This document shows, piece by piece, positions 50,557 to 62,141 of a stretch of 64,000 nucleotides of DNA. The translations under genes and the position numbers were made by a program. This stretch comes from Gracilariopsis chorda (taxonomy: Eukaryota; Rhodophyta; Florideophyceae; Gracilariales; Gracilariaceae), in NCBI GenBank assembly GCA_003194525.1, contig NBIV01000017.1:310001-374000 (forward strand). The letters are read 5' to 3'. The first letter of the stretch is position 1. Each line of letters starts with the position of its first letter. Under the pieces are notes generated by a model. That model saw nothing but the letters and a program-made list of their open reading frames with translations, had not been told where the DNA came from and did not search any database.

Positions 50557-51850
50557 TCGCACTCTCGCTGCATCATTCCATGTGAACTGCACTACTTTGG
50601 TCATAGCTATCTGCGCCATCTACAGGGTCCACAAAGCGCCGCATCCGTATCCGCGTACTTCAATTACCCACAGCTACTCCACTCTCACCGTCCAAGTTTT
50701 GCGCTATGCGCGTTGCATGCGCAATACCGCTGTGGAACTGGGAGGTGAAGGAAGCCATAGAACGGCTCGCCAACGCCATTCGGGCCTCTGATTTGTGTGT
50801 CGAGAAGCGAATGTGCACGAAGAATAGTGACAATCAGCAGTCAGTGCTTGAAAGAGAGTTGCCGTTCAAGTATTTGGTAGACTTGCGTTGATCAGGAGCA
50901 GAAACGAGGTCATACGTAGGTTTGTGGCTGTGTTGGAGATTTCTGCAGGGCCGACGAGAAGACAGGAGCCGGTACCGGTTGTGTAAAATCCACAGGACTC
51001 TTCGCTCCGCCGTAGATACTTCCATCTGAATCGGGGATAGTTGAGCTTTGGACATACTCAGAAGCGTACAGAGAAGCAGGATCTTGGTGGTTAGCTTCAA
51101 TGAACTCTCCCTTTCACGACTATATTGTTGTTGTCCTGAGACAATTTGCTTGACACATAGTGTTCTAACAGTGGGACGCAACGCGTGCGAAAAGATGCAG
51201 AAGAGCGCGTAGGTCTTGGCAATATTTTGTTTCGAACTTCGTTTCGAAAGGCTTCGGTATGATTTCTGTAACAGCTTGTGGTAGAACAATCGATCCAGGT
51301 TACATGGTAGGATCAGCACCAATGAGCTCGGGCTCTTAACCTTAAGATGATACGAAAAAGCACCACATCTTCGACTGCGGAGTAGAGAAACGGTCCTTTA
51401 ATTGTCACGCACAAGAAACTTCGCGATGACCGTATTGTGCCAAAGGTAAGTGTGCCCGCGTAATAGGTTAACGGCTTCAGCTTCCCTCGACTTCAGGAGA
51501 GAGATACACTTCAAACGTCAGTGACACACGATGTCGTTAATAATAGTTTTTGTGAAGGATAATGGGGTCCCCTTGTATCGTTTAGAGCGCTCTGTGAGTC
51601 CAACCTGCTTACCCTCGTCAGATTGCATTGAAATAAAGAGCACGAAGCAGTTGGTCTGGTTGAACAGTGCTTATCAAAGTTGCATTACATGATAGGGGCA
51701 TCTCAGTCTTGAGTCGTTTTTCACGCTGATGACAGAAGCTCGGCATCCCCGAAGACTGTCAACAGCCTGCATTACGCACATTCTTGAGCTTTTGTACAGT
51801 ACGCCTGGATTGGGTCTCGCCAGTGATGAAGATAAGCTAAGGGTTAGCAG
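50557..51850. other. No recognised gene
   Basis: The longest frame (minus strand, 51,322-50,834) lacks an ATG start and any recognisable domain. No repeats were seen. Confidence 0.3.
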
Positions 51851-51860
51851 TCAGAAAGGG

Positions 51861-54114
51861 TCAATTTGAGACAAAAACTGTGCCTCAAATAGCTTGGAAT
51901 TTGACTGTGAAATCGCATGGTTAATGGGAGACGATGCTGCCGCACGCAGCAAATGAGTTTATTTGAGACGATGCTGCCAAGCGGCCACCATTTCCCCCGC
52001 GGCAGCTAGCGCGGCAACCGCAGACGATTTGATCCTCTAACTTCTTGTTCTCCCTTTCCGCGAATACCGTCGTGCTTATCACGCCTCGCCATTGCACTGC
52101 GCCGTCGTAGAAGCGCACGAATCGAGACAATGTCGTCCGCCGGGCTCTGGAAAAGGGAAGGCAGGGGCGCTTTGACCCACAAACAGGCAAGAACTCTTTG
52201 AGTGCGTTTCTCAATCTTTTGGTTCGGATCTTCATTTTCCTTTCCGCTGAAAAGGTCTTCCGCCCTCACGTTCGGAGACCCCTTATTCTTTGTCAACCAC
52301 ATGGCTGGCGTTTGACCCATTTTTGACCCATTACATTTGATGACACGAACTGGTGCGCGTAGCGGCGCCGATTCCCACAACACTCTGTTCTATGTACGGT
52401 TCCTTTGCAAGATGTTCTCTACGGATGTTACAGCAATTGTTGGGTCTTCGGTTTCTGCGAGAACTCTCCTCAACTCACTACAAATGGCCTTGTCTGTACA
52501 GCGCAATCGATCAGATCTTCTCACCTTCTGGCTTCTGCTTTCCGTTAACATCGTTGTCCCTTCAAGCCGTCGCTGGATTTTATCTCGCAACTTATCCACA
52601 AACGCGTTACTCAATGGCCGTAAACCGACGTCTTCAAAACTTTTGTTGACGATCTCCCTGGTAATTGCCCGATAACCGGCCATGGCGAGCTTCATTTTGA
52701 AACTCATGTTTGCATGCGAAAACTCTCCTGTCAACAAAAGCTGGTCACGAATTTCTCTGCTTTCCTGTTTGAAGTGTTGGTTAATGTGGGAATCACATGG
52801 CTGTAGGAAGTGGGATGTATTAGCGGGAAGTTGAATTGCGTGTATATTGAAATTCATGCATTCTTCTACCCATTCGGTTCCTTTTCGTGAACTGTGGCCA
52901 TCTAGAAGAACAAGAACGGACTCCGAATCTGGAACGAATTGGCGTACAAACTCCGCAAAGTGTTTCACCAAATGTTTCAATGTGTGTGCATCCATTGAAC
53001 CTTTCGGTGTACATCTTATCGTTGTTTCTTTTCGGACCCCAATTATTGTAACCAAGCCACTCGTACTTAGCCGGAAGCAATCGCAGCACTTTCTGTTCCA
53101 TCGCATTCATCCACTTTGGCATGCCCTTCTTCCCGGCGACTATGAGGAATGGAGGTGCTACTTTTCCAGAAACCGAAGCCATTATTACTGCAGTAAGGTG
53201 CTTCCCATTGTCTTTGAGATCGTGTCGGCGTCCGGGGTGGTGCTTTTTTGAGGATGAGAATACTTTAACCTTCTTTCCATGCTGCGCACTAACTGCCGTC
53301 TCGTCCAAATTCCATATTCTCTGTGGGTCCTCGAACAGGTCTGGTTCTTCTTTCTGCAACTCAGAAAGCGCTAAACTCAGAGTCTGAACATGCTCCACAC
53401 TTTCCCCTTCAAAGTGTTTGTGGCACATATCCTCAGCAGAACGAAATGTCAACTCTCGATTCCTTGCTCGGAAGGACCGCAATGCATCTTCCGAAGGAAT
53501 GCCTCGTTTATATCCTACGCGTCCATCAGAAGCAACTGCTCCCATCAGTGTTTTCATGTTGTTGACATCCAGCGCAAATCCGCGGCTTGCTGCAAACAAC
53601 GTGCGTTCCACAATCGCGTCTTCTTCGGATTTGATGAGCGTCGTTGGTCGTCCGGGAAAGAGTACTACTGGATTAAGGAGTCTGTTGAGTTGTGCTGTGT
53701 GTTTGTTGTTTAATGCTGCATACAAGCGGTATGCAGTGGAACGAGAAAGAATACATGCTGATGCTACCGCACGCGCTTTTTTGCCTTGTTTGCGAAGCTC
53801 TACTGCTCGTTCGCGTTTCGCTTTTTCTGTCAGTCTACGTTGTGTTTGGTTTTTGAGTCGGGCTGTCTGGCGTCTCATGGACAGAGGCATGGTGGTTGTC
53901 GAACTTGGAATGTCCGAGGGTCAGGAGGGTACTCAGGCTCTGGCAAGGGCTTGCTGAGGTTGGAAGCGAGGCGAGTGGAATTAGCGAGATTCGAGATTCC
54001 ATGTCTCAGAGCCATGCCGTCTCAAATTAAACCATTTCCCAAATTAAGCCGGTGTGACTGCTACCCAGGGGTTAGCCCTCCTGAAAGGCTCAAATTGATG
54101 CACGGCTCAAATTG
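51861..54114 (-). mobile_element. pogo-like DNA transposon with CTCAAAT boxes at both ends
   Basis: A transposase pseudogene (52,390-53,890) is flanked by repeated AATTTGAG-type boxes: TCAATTTGAG at 51,861 and ATTTGAGACG at 51,961-51,970 on the left, and CGTCTCAAAT at 54,018-54,027 and CTCAAATTG at 54,089 and 54,106 on the right. ATTTGAGACG and CGTCTCAAAT are exact inverted complements and are candidate terminal repeats. A clean TA duplication is not visible, so the exact ends are uncertain. Confidence 0.5.
52390..53890 (-). pseudogene. pogo/CENP-B-type transposase, frameshifted
   Basis: ATG at 53,890 (MPLSMRRQTARL). The N-terminal basic helix-turn-helix reads ARAVASACILSRSTAYRLYA. The DDE_1 nuclease follows: RIWNLDETAV with the first Asp, then KHLTAVIMASVSGKVAPPFL and MPKWMNAM. 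After TPKGSMDAHT the frame changes (near 53,035). The second frame, ending at 52,390, has VLVLLDGHSSRKG with the second Asp, AIQLPANTSHFLQPCDSHIN with the third Asp, and a basic tail. These are the signatures of pogo/Tigger-type transposases. One small indel breaks an otherwise complete gene. Confidence 0.8.
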
Positions 54115-54339
54115 GCACGGCAATTTTCTTCATGACACTGAGACAATGGTCTTGTATTGACAGATCAACAGCCCTCAACGTCGGCAACACCGCAGTACTT
54201 AAAAGCAGCAGCTTGTTTCTCACACAACTTTAGTCCCAATGACAACCAAGGACCGTCATGCCGCATTCCATGCAGTTTATGTCCGGCATATACAAGCGAA
54301 AGCATGAAAAACGAAAAGTAAAACGACATTGACGTCACA

Positions 54340-55620
54340 CAGCACTGAAACTTCTCGAAAAAGGCCTTTCGATTCGGAAAACTGCAAAAGAGTCTAACGT
54401 TTCGCCAGCTACGGTACAACGAATCCACAACGCTTTGAAGAGCGGAAACAAACGCACACAAAATAGGCCGTTAGATCCAACTAGTCATCATGCCGGCCGA
54501 AAGCGTGTGTTAGAAGTACCTGAACAACTTTTGTTGTAAACCGCGCATATGAAGCAGGAAGAAGAAGATTCGCAACCGATTATGCTCAACTAAAAATAAT
54601 TCTCGCCGGCATTGCAGCGGATGGAAAAGTTGGATACAAAAACAAACTGCCATCAAGCGATACATTGAGACGGTTTTCAGCACGACACAGGAATTTGACA
54701 TTCCGGAACGCAGAAAACATTACAAAAGCGAGGCTTGCAGCTCATTTTTTTCATCATATGTAAACTTTGACAAACGTCTTGATCGAAATGGATAAAAAGC
54801 ACCCGGGAATTTTTTTCATATCCAAGCCGTGTGTGGAACTAAGATAAAACCAGCATTGTGCTGGAGTTCGCCAAGAGAGTGAAATTTTTTTGCCCATCCG
54901 ACAGTCACCGTAGAGGTACTCGTCTTTCGATAATAGAGAATGAAAAACCCGTTACAACTGGAATGGCCGTGTCAGCAGCAGGTCACAAAGCGCTGTTGGT
55001 AATGATTATCGCGGGAAAACGAAAAATGTCACACTGGCTTGAACTGCTGCACCATGATGACTTTCTGGAAGAGGACGGCAGACCCCACTGGCTTACAATG
55101 AATAAATGGTGTTCTGATGAGACATATTTACTGATGAGCGAGAAGGGATCTGTAGACTCCAAGACTATGCCACTTGTTTTATAGCATATAACCGAGTATA
55201 TCCAAACCGTGGTACTGGCCGAGGAGCATGTTTTACTGATTTTTGATGTGCATAGCTCCAGAGAAAGCATTAAATGGCTCGAGGTGTGTGCGTCAGTGAA
55301 TATTGAGGTCGTGAAGCTGCCTGCGAAGACAAGACGCTTTCTGCAGCCATGTGACAAGGCTGTGAACAAAGTATTCCACGTAAGTATCAGAAAAACGCGG
55401 AACGCTCTCATGCAACAATGCTGCATCTCGAACGCTATTGTAGCCCTTTAGATAAAAATGAGCATTGCAGAATGCCATGAGATAACGCCAGCTGTTGTGA
55501 AGAAGCCATTCGAGGAGGCAAAAATTTGGCCTAGGGATTACAGATTTTTGGACCCATTTGAACATTTACGACGGAGTACCGTTTCCCACTGCACGTTGGA
55601 CAGTGGATTTGTCATTGATC
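54340..55620 (+). pseudogene. Second pogo-type transposase, heavily decayed
   Basis: Fragments in several frames align with the neighbouring transposase: a helix-turn-helix (ESNVSPATVQRIHNALKSGN near 54,390), DGKVGYKNKLPSSDTLRRFS and HRNLTFRNAENITKARL (54,640-54,730), then the nuclease core at 54,858-55,184 (AVSAAGHKALLVMIIAGKRK). HVLLIFDVHSSRESIKW near 55,235 carries the second Asp, VVKLPAKTRRFLQPCDKAVN near 55,305 the third, and a tail to about 55,600 follows. The sequence is well diverged from the first copy, so it belongs to another subfamily. It lies head-to-head with the first. Confidence 0.7.
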
Positions 55621-56634
55621 ACAACATTTTTTACCTTGAGAGCCGAGAAGTCTACTCTAATCAGCGTGGCAATCGGTTGCTTATGACACAAATTCATTGG
55701 ATGACGCTTTCTGGCAATAAACCCTGATGAGTTCTCGCAGAGATAGTGCTACTTATGAGCAACTCTTATGTTGTGAACAAATTGTTGAGAGAATGTATCC
55801 GACCTTTACCCAGAGCTGGTAAACAATGAACGAAGAACAGAGCAATCGGTGCACGTAATGAAGCCGAATTGCTAACAGTACGCTCAATGAAAGAAAAAAT
55901 GTTATCTATGAAGAATTCAAGGGCTTCTAAAACAGTATTGAAAGGGTCCAAGAACGTTTCCTTGGATGTAGTGCGGGTTTGCAAGGAAAACGTTGCAATG
56001 AAAAGACAGGGAGCTAGAAAAGACTAAAGTGCAGAAGTAGACGACGATTTCTTGGATAATCTTGTGATCGCGGAGTGGCCAAGGCTCAAACACAGGAAAA
56101 AAGGACCGCAGAACGTACTTGGCGTCGTGGACTTGAATCATAATGCGGCGGAAACATTGGTTCGGCTTTCGGAGAGCGGCAGAGGCCGAAATATTTGTTG
56201 ATAGAGGTGTTTCGAATTAAGCCTGGCAGTGTAAATCATCACTTGTTTAGTGTCCTGGGTATGGTAGCAAACCTTTGGCTCTGAGCACGTAAATGAAGAC
56301 TTTTTTTCGAACAAAAGGTGTTCCAGATTGCACCGATGGGAAGGTTACCCAGAAAGCAGCGACGAAAACCAAGCATGATCGGTGATTCGCTTGCCTGCGG
56401 TCTTCACGACACTTTCCACCTTTTGGGGGTACACGGTACCTTTGTAAATCCACCCAAAGCCCCACAATTGCATGAGAGGCAAACGCTGGCTCTCTCCCTA
56501 CAAGACTAGTCTAATTTGAAACCTCAACCAGCTGATGAAGTGTTCTCTCTTCTCTTCGTGAGCAGACTAAATTAGATTTTTATAAAACACTGACTGTTTC
56601 CTTGCCTTCCGTTCCGTATTCAGGAGGGGTGATA
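55621..56634. other. No recognised gene
   Basis: Only short frames. It presumably contains the 3' end of the decayed transposon and the upstream region of the kinase gene. Confidence 0.3.
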
Positions 56635-57402
56635 ATGGAGGTACTGGAAAAGAGTGAAGTCTTTACTGATGACGAAGACGACGAACCAGTCTTTTCGCAT
56701 TCGATCGTTGTGTACCGAGACTCCGGGGTCTTGAACATTGGGGCATTAAAATCTCGTGTGTTCACCAGTGGTCCAATTGATTTCTCCTCAATTCAGAGTC
56801 CCCGAATTCCGGTGAATGAAATTCATCCGCCATATACTGAAGGGTTTACAAAGTGCACAGGACGAGGAAAAGGAGAGGTATTCATCAAACGCCCGTCACT
56901 TCTTGACTACACCACTGGTACCGCAGACTACTTCAGAGACATACTATTACACGAGGCTGAAATTGGAGGAGTTCTAAGGAAAAGCCCCCACCCCCACATC
57001 GCCAGCTACCTGGGTTGCGCGGTTGATGACGGGAAAATTGTGGGTCTCTGCTGGCAGAACTATAGGCTTTCTCTGAAAGAAAAGATGGGGCAACTGAGTT
57101 CCGTTTCAGAAGTCAAACTGTTGGTGAACAGTATTGTTCAAGGTATCAATCATATTCATTCACTTGGATACTGCCACAATGACATCAACCAGAGCAATAT
57201 ACGTTTCGCAGATGATGGCAAGCCCGTGATTATCGACTTCGACCCCTGCGAGCTTACTGGAAAACCTCTACACTTCAAAGCGGGTACAATGGGCTGGTGC
57301 AACGAGGAAACGAGCCTGTCTGTGCCGGAGAACGATTTTTACGGAATTAGAGCTGTTGAGAGATTTCTTCTCGCGCATGTAGGGCAGAACTGCCAGTCCT
57401 AA
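56635..57402 (+). CDS. Small protein kinase with DFD motif
   Basis: 255 residues from ATG 56,635 (MEVLEKSEVFTDDEDDE). An N-terminal extension of about 75 residues precedes a kinase fold: the ATP Lys85 in EVFIKRP, Glu107 in HEAEI as likely partner, PHPHIASYLGCAVDDGKIVG, then GINHIHSLGYCHNDINQSNI with the catalytic HxDxxxxN (Asp183, Asn188). The HRD arginine is replaced by Asn. VIIDFDPCELTGK (Asp201) has DFD in place of DFG. A short C-lobe has AGTMGWCNEE and ENDFYGIRAVERFLL. All residues needed for catalysis are present, and loss of the HRD Arg suggests that activation-loop phosphorylation is not required. Such compact kinases are common in fungi and some algae. The target is unknown. Confidence 0.75.
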   Translation: MEVLEKSEVFTDDEDDEPVFSHSIVVYRDSGVLNIGALKSRVFTSGPIDFSSIQSPRIPVNEIHPPYTEGFTKCTGRGKGEVFIKRPSLLDYTTGTADYFRDILLHEAEIGGVLRKSPHPHIASYLGCAVDDGKIVGLCWQNYRLSLKEKMGQLSSVSEVKLLVNSIVQGINHIHSLGYCHNDINQSNIRFADDGKPVIIDFDPCELTGKPLHFKAGTMGWCNEETSLSVPENDFYGIRAVERFLLAHVGQNCQS

Positions 57403-57683
57403 ATCGTCGTCTTACAGACAGTTTTGACTTGATGAAGTATCCAGAGTGTTTGTGAAATGAAATAATTGTATGAAAACCAAGACTTGTGAACTACTACGAT
57501 GAACACTTCAGCTGCTTCAGCCGTGTGAGATGACAAAGCGATTGTAGTACGTGCGAGGGAGAAAGATCATGGAGGTCAAACAATGAGGAAGCTGGATTTC
57601 ACTGCGCTCTCAGAAATTGTTTTAGAACCATTCAAAGATAGCGCAGCAATTGTACTGCAACATTCCTCGCATTCAGTACCTAA

Positions 57684-57932
57684 GGATCTAGCGCTCTGAG
57701 CGAAGTTGAGAGCCTACCAAATCCTCGGGTTTACGGCCTTGGATGTGTTATCTCGCTTTGGGCACAATGCGGAGAAGAATTGATAGATGCGATATCAGAT
57801 TTACTACGACCCAAACTAAAAGGCGTTCTTTCTCTTTGTCACTGTCCTTTGTACCCAACAGTGCCCATATTTGCCTTGCAAGAGGACAAATATGTGTGTG
57901 TCGGTATTCGCTTTCTACAAGTAGAATGCTAA
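57684..57932 (+). pseudogene. Possible kinase C-lobe remnant
   Basis: An ATG-less open stretch of 82 codons with NPRVYGLGCVISLWAQCGEE, reminiscent of the subdomain IX region of protein kinases (Y-x-LG-x-V), located 280 bp after the kinase gene. It may be the end of a duplicated, decayed kinase. The evidence is weak. Confidence 0.25.
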
Positions 57933-60900
57933 GTATCTATTCGACGGCTAATTCCCCTAATAGACCCAATCGCATCTCCATTTGGCTTCCTCATCGGGCG
58001 TAACTTTAGTGTTTTATAGCCTTTTCGGAAGGTCGGCACATCTCGACGGGCCGAACTGCATGTGCCCTGAGCGGGACTCGCTAGTACCTTGCATTAGCCC
58101 CTCAAGACGGCAGTATCCAGCGCAAAGCGATTTAGCATCGTGATTCCAGATGGGCTACGACAACTTTGACGCCCCGGACAAATGTGCTTTCACAAGAAAG
58201 AGATAATGGATTGAAGATGAGAATCTCTAACTTCTGGGGAAGCAAAACCTTCCCCTCGACAGCGCATGTTAGACAAACCTTCCCAGCGTCGGTCTTCACG
58301 ATCACGATTACCGATTAATCGACATGAACTATGTCTTGCATTCGTTAAAATGTTTTGTCGTTGGACTCGCTGGAGCTCCCAATCTTGTCTTTGCACTTGC
58401 TAGAATTCCCGAGCTGGTTTTCAAATAGACTTTCTGTACGCAGAAAAGGTTTATTTGACTTAAGAGACTTCAAAGTGGCAGACGACAAAGCCGACGAAGC
58501 CGACGTAGCCTGCAGTGGCTTTAATTCTTCAAGACGTGTGTAGTTTAACTTGGAGCGTTCTTTCTTAGGCAATATCTTTCCCGACATAGAGCGCTTAGAA
58601 GCCAGTGAATACTTGCAGAGCGGGCTACCACAGTCCGAAATCTTTCTTGGTTTCTTCTTGCCGACCTTGAACTTTGGCGCTATCGCCTGAAAATAGCAGG
58701 TGTTTTCGGCTGAGAACTTTGGCCTTCGCAACGGGAATGCGGCGACTGCGTGACGATGGCAAGACAGGAGAGTAGCGATGGTGGAGCGATAGGGTCCACG
58801 AATGCAATTCCAAGGCACGCAGAAGAGGGTCTACGAAGGTTGCTACCTATTGTACCCGGCCTCAGAGCATGGGCACAGAATGAAACAGACGATAGTCGTG
58901 GCGGCGCGCCCAGCCACAGTGACTTGGCCAGCTCCTGCCGTCACTTTGTCACGCTGGCGCGCGCAGTCGGTAGAGACAGAAGCTTAACAGTACTCAGATC
59001 TCCCTGTCACTTTCTCCTCGCAAAGAGAGACAGTGAGAGCGCAGGGAGATCACAACAAAGGAAACCCTCGTTGATCCCGAAGAAGATGGATCAACAAGGC
59101 AGACCTGCTCTTTCTCTTTCCTAGTCTTTTCCGGGGAAAAAGATCGACATCACCTGCTCGCCCTTGATCACGGAGCAACAAACGTGAATCTCAACAGTAA
59201 TTGTAGAGCAGGACCAAGCTTGATACCGGATATCAGGCCATCGGTGCGGACACAATACGAAGACACAAGAACGTTTTTTTATTCACGAGGTAGGTTATTG
59301 TTGTTGCCTTTCACAACAACAGAGACAGCGAAAACAATACCAGCTCCGCTCGTTTCTTTGGTTCTCAACTTTCTGGACCCCACCATCAACGTGCTGACTT
59401 GTTGATTATTTTTGAGAAGGCGAGTTATATGTAGTCGCTATTTTCAATCCCCGGGATCTATATCAGGGGTTTTGGGGTTGTGGTCGGTACTTATCGACAA
59501 ACATGTTATCAGCCGCTGTCCTCGCTCCATACCCCGGATGCTTCGCCTCGGCTCGATATTTCATCTCTGGCCGGTGGCTTTGAGCCTGGACCGGTTGATA
59601 ACTTGCACTTACTGTTTTGAAACAGAAGATTCACAGCGGTAACTTGCAGCGTTTAGAGGCAATCAGAATGACGATCAACGATCCTGAAGCCACATCTGCT
59701 TCTGTACCCGATAAGATCAAACAAACAATCGTAGAGACGATTGGAGCTCTACGACAGGTACTAAGTAACAGCACAGAAACCGGATATTCTACCTTAAACT
59801 GAGTGCTATTGTAACCGCATGTGCGTTACGTAAATAATTCTACATGCGAAAATAATTTTATAAACGCAAAACGTATATGAGAACGCAAATACTACAGATT
59901 AAACTGAGTTCTTCTTAGTCGATAATTCCGTAGTTAATATTTAGGTCTGTGATAGCTCGGTCTGAACAGAAAAGCGCTCAACCAACATCTCCTAAGTGGC
60001 GCGGCTCGCACTGCTCCCTCCCACCAGAAGAAAGAAGGGTGCAGAGGGAGAGGGAGTTCACTCTTCATGAGAATAAAAGAGGGCCGGTGGGACTCCAACC
60101 ACCCGGGGAGAGGAACAGAGACAGAGAGAGCTCACGGTTAGTTCTCTCTCGCTCCCCTTCCGCTTTTGCCTTCACCTACGTTTCCATTGCCAGAGGTAGA
60201 CCAACGCCACAGCTATGCAATCAGACCCAACGCAATCTCCACCCTTGGCAGCAACAGATCCGCAAATGTCTGACCACCAGGATCACCTACAAAAATACTA
60301 TTGCGTCGTTGCAAGATGGGTAGAGACCATTGAGTCTGTCGCTTAAATTGGCTCTGATCGACTCTACACATAGTGTACGCAACACCCGTGCGTCACATTT
60401 GTGACGTTCCTCTCTCCCGAGCATAGAAATCGATTGTCGAAGCAGCCTAAGCAAAGAATATTATCCACTATAAACAACCTGATTAAATTGAAGACACTAA
60501 GCAAATTTGTGAGCTTATTTTCGTTGATTCTCACCATTACGGTCCTTACAAGGTTTATAACAAAAAGCTCATCGACATCTGAAAAGCGACTAATGACCGA
60601 CATTTAAGCAGATCGTGAAGCGTACTCAAACCATGTAATTTCTGATGTTGGATATATCACCTCCGACAACCAACCCACCGCTTCTTTTACGGAATTTAAG
60701 AACGGTGACGCTTTGAACAAAATTTTAATTACTTCCAAATGTATTTTAGGTATTCAACAATTAGTTAAACGTAATTTTATGCGACAGTTGTAAGCAATAC
60801 AAAAACCAAAGAGAATGTAAAGACGTGGATGTGCTCATCGTTCTTGTCTTTATCAGACGGTGAGACACAGATAAATGGACCAGGCCATCTCACTATTCTT
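57933..60900. other. No confident gene; mixed decayed sequence
   Basis: Frames at 58,818-58,345 (minus, basic and Ser-rich, no ATG at its start) and 59,668-59,802 (plus, ATG, 44 residues, PDKIKQTIVETIGALRQVLS) have no recognised domain. 60,000-60,170 is purine/pyrimidine-rich (GAGAGA tracts). Between 60,400 and 60,800 open segments separated by stops suggest an old retroelement 3' end, without a nameable motif. Confidence 0.3.
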
Positions 60901-61036
60901 TAGGGTGATGAGAAAGCGTCTTGCCTTCTTATCATCCTTAAGGATGGTGAAATGGCCTACTTACAATGCCACGTGCATTGTTTCATGCATGCAGCTTAAT
61001 TCGAGGATGACGAGTAGGTTCTTCCTCTCTATTCTA

Positions 61037-61044
61037 TAAAAGGG
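61037..61044 (+). promoter_or_regulatory. TATA box of a probable 5' LTR
   Basis: TATAAAAG preceded by a pyrimidine tract and followed by GGGAGAGAACAAAGCGCAAC, about 1.1 kb upstream of a gag gene. This is the expected place for the promoter of the LTR retrotransposon that runs off the right edge. LTR ends could not be fixed because the second LTR is outside the window. Confidence 0.4.
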
Positions 61045-61565
61045 AGAGAACAAAGCGCAACACCAGTCTTTGTTCTCAACAAAATTATTTCGAACTACTT
61101 CAAAATTTTTTCAAGCAAACGTATCTTCTTATTCGGGCCGTCTCTAGCTATTGCTAGAAAACTCCTTTTTTACGTATTATTTAATGACATTCCGGAGTTA
61201 TCCGTGGATAATCGTGGGTTTTTACTGTTTACACGTAAGTCATTTGACACAAACAAAATTGAAAGATTCTTTTGGTACTGATTACACGTTGTTAACAAGT
61301 ACGTATAAGACGTAATTACTAAACACGCTTTTTATTTATTTATATTATTCTAGTGTCCAATCAGCATATATCTACAGTGGCTGGTAAACTACCAGGCACT
61401 GTCTTTATTCATAAATAATTCAATCTATCCTACGTTAACCGTATAGCACCTAGCCTCCCCGCATCGTCACCACCTTTCTGTACAACCAGCGCCACCAACT
61501 AATCAGTTCCACCAACTAATCAGCAACGACCAAAGATATCGGACCACCTGACTCCTTCATAAGTG

Positions 61566-61985
61566 GATATTGAATCAGAACCAGGCCAACACTCAACTAG
61601 ATCTCGCTGCAAGCTGCCAAGTGTCTTTGACCATCAAGCAGAAGAGGTACCCGTTCCTTGCCCACCAGACATCACTATTGGCAGTGCAAACAAGCACCAG
61701 TGGCAATGAGAAGCTCCGCAAGAAAAAGCCAAGTGCTTGGCTGACAAATCACAACTCCCGAAAAAAACTTCACGTGTGGCGCGTCGCACACGCTTTTGCA
61801 CGTTGTGCAAAATTCAATGCAACAGTGCAAAGACATTCTTTGACCACTGTCAGTCAAAAACACACCGCAACTGCGTGCAGTGCAAGCGAACGTCTTACTG
61901 TGCTGCCTGTAAGCGCTCATTGGAGTCCTATCATCACTTGAACAGTCAAAAAAAACTGCAAAGCACATCACAAGGTGCTTCATAA
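61566..61985 (+). pseudogene. C2H2 zinc-finger ORF upstream of a retroelement gag
   Basis: One frame with a single TGA at 61,707 and no ATG at its start. The C-terminal 80 codons have FCTLCKIQCNSAKTFFDHCQ followed by SKTHR, a Cys-x2-Cys-x12-His-x5-His finger of the U1/matrin type, and then NCVQCKRTSYCAACKRSLES, a cysteine pair series. The basic N-terminal part is PKKTSRVARRTR. It ends about 160 bases before the gag ATG. It could be a short accessory ORF of the retrotransposon, possibly binding RNA, reached by an intron or now dead. Confidence 0.45.
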
Positions 61986-62141
61986 TCAAAATTTAAACAA
62001 ATAAACACTCTTGGTTTTTTGTATTATTTCACGTTCACTTATCAATATTAAAAGGCTATTGAAGTAAAAATAAGGTAAACATTAACACAACTGTATAGTA
62101 CTTAAGCATACACTACGGTGTATTACTTGACCTAGTTCATC

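Noticed and set aside
58345-58818. 157-codon minus-strand frame as a gene
   Set aside because: It lacks an ATG at its start, is Ser/Lys-rich low complexity, and has no recognisable family.
60000-60180. GAGA-rich stretch with CCGGTGG/CCACCCGG foldback as a regulatory element
   Set aside because: Complementarity is short and imperfect and no neighbouring gene supports a role.
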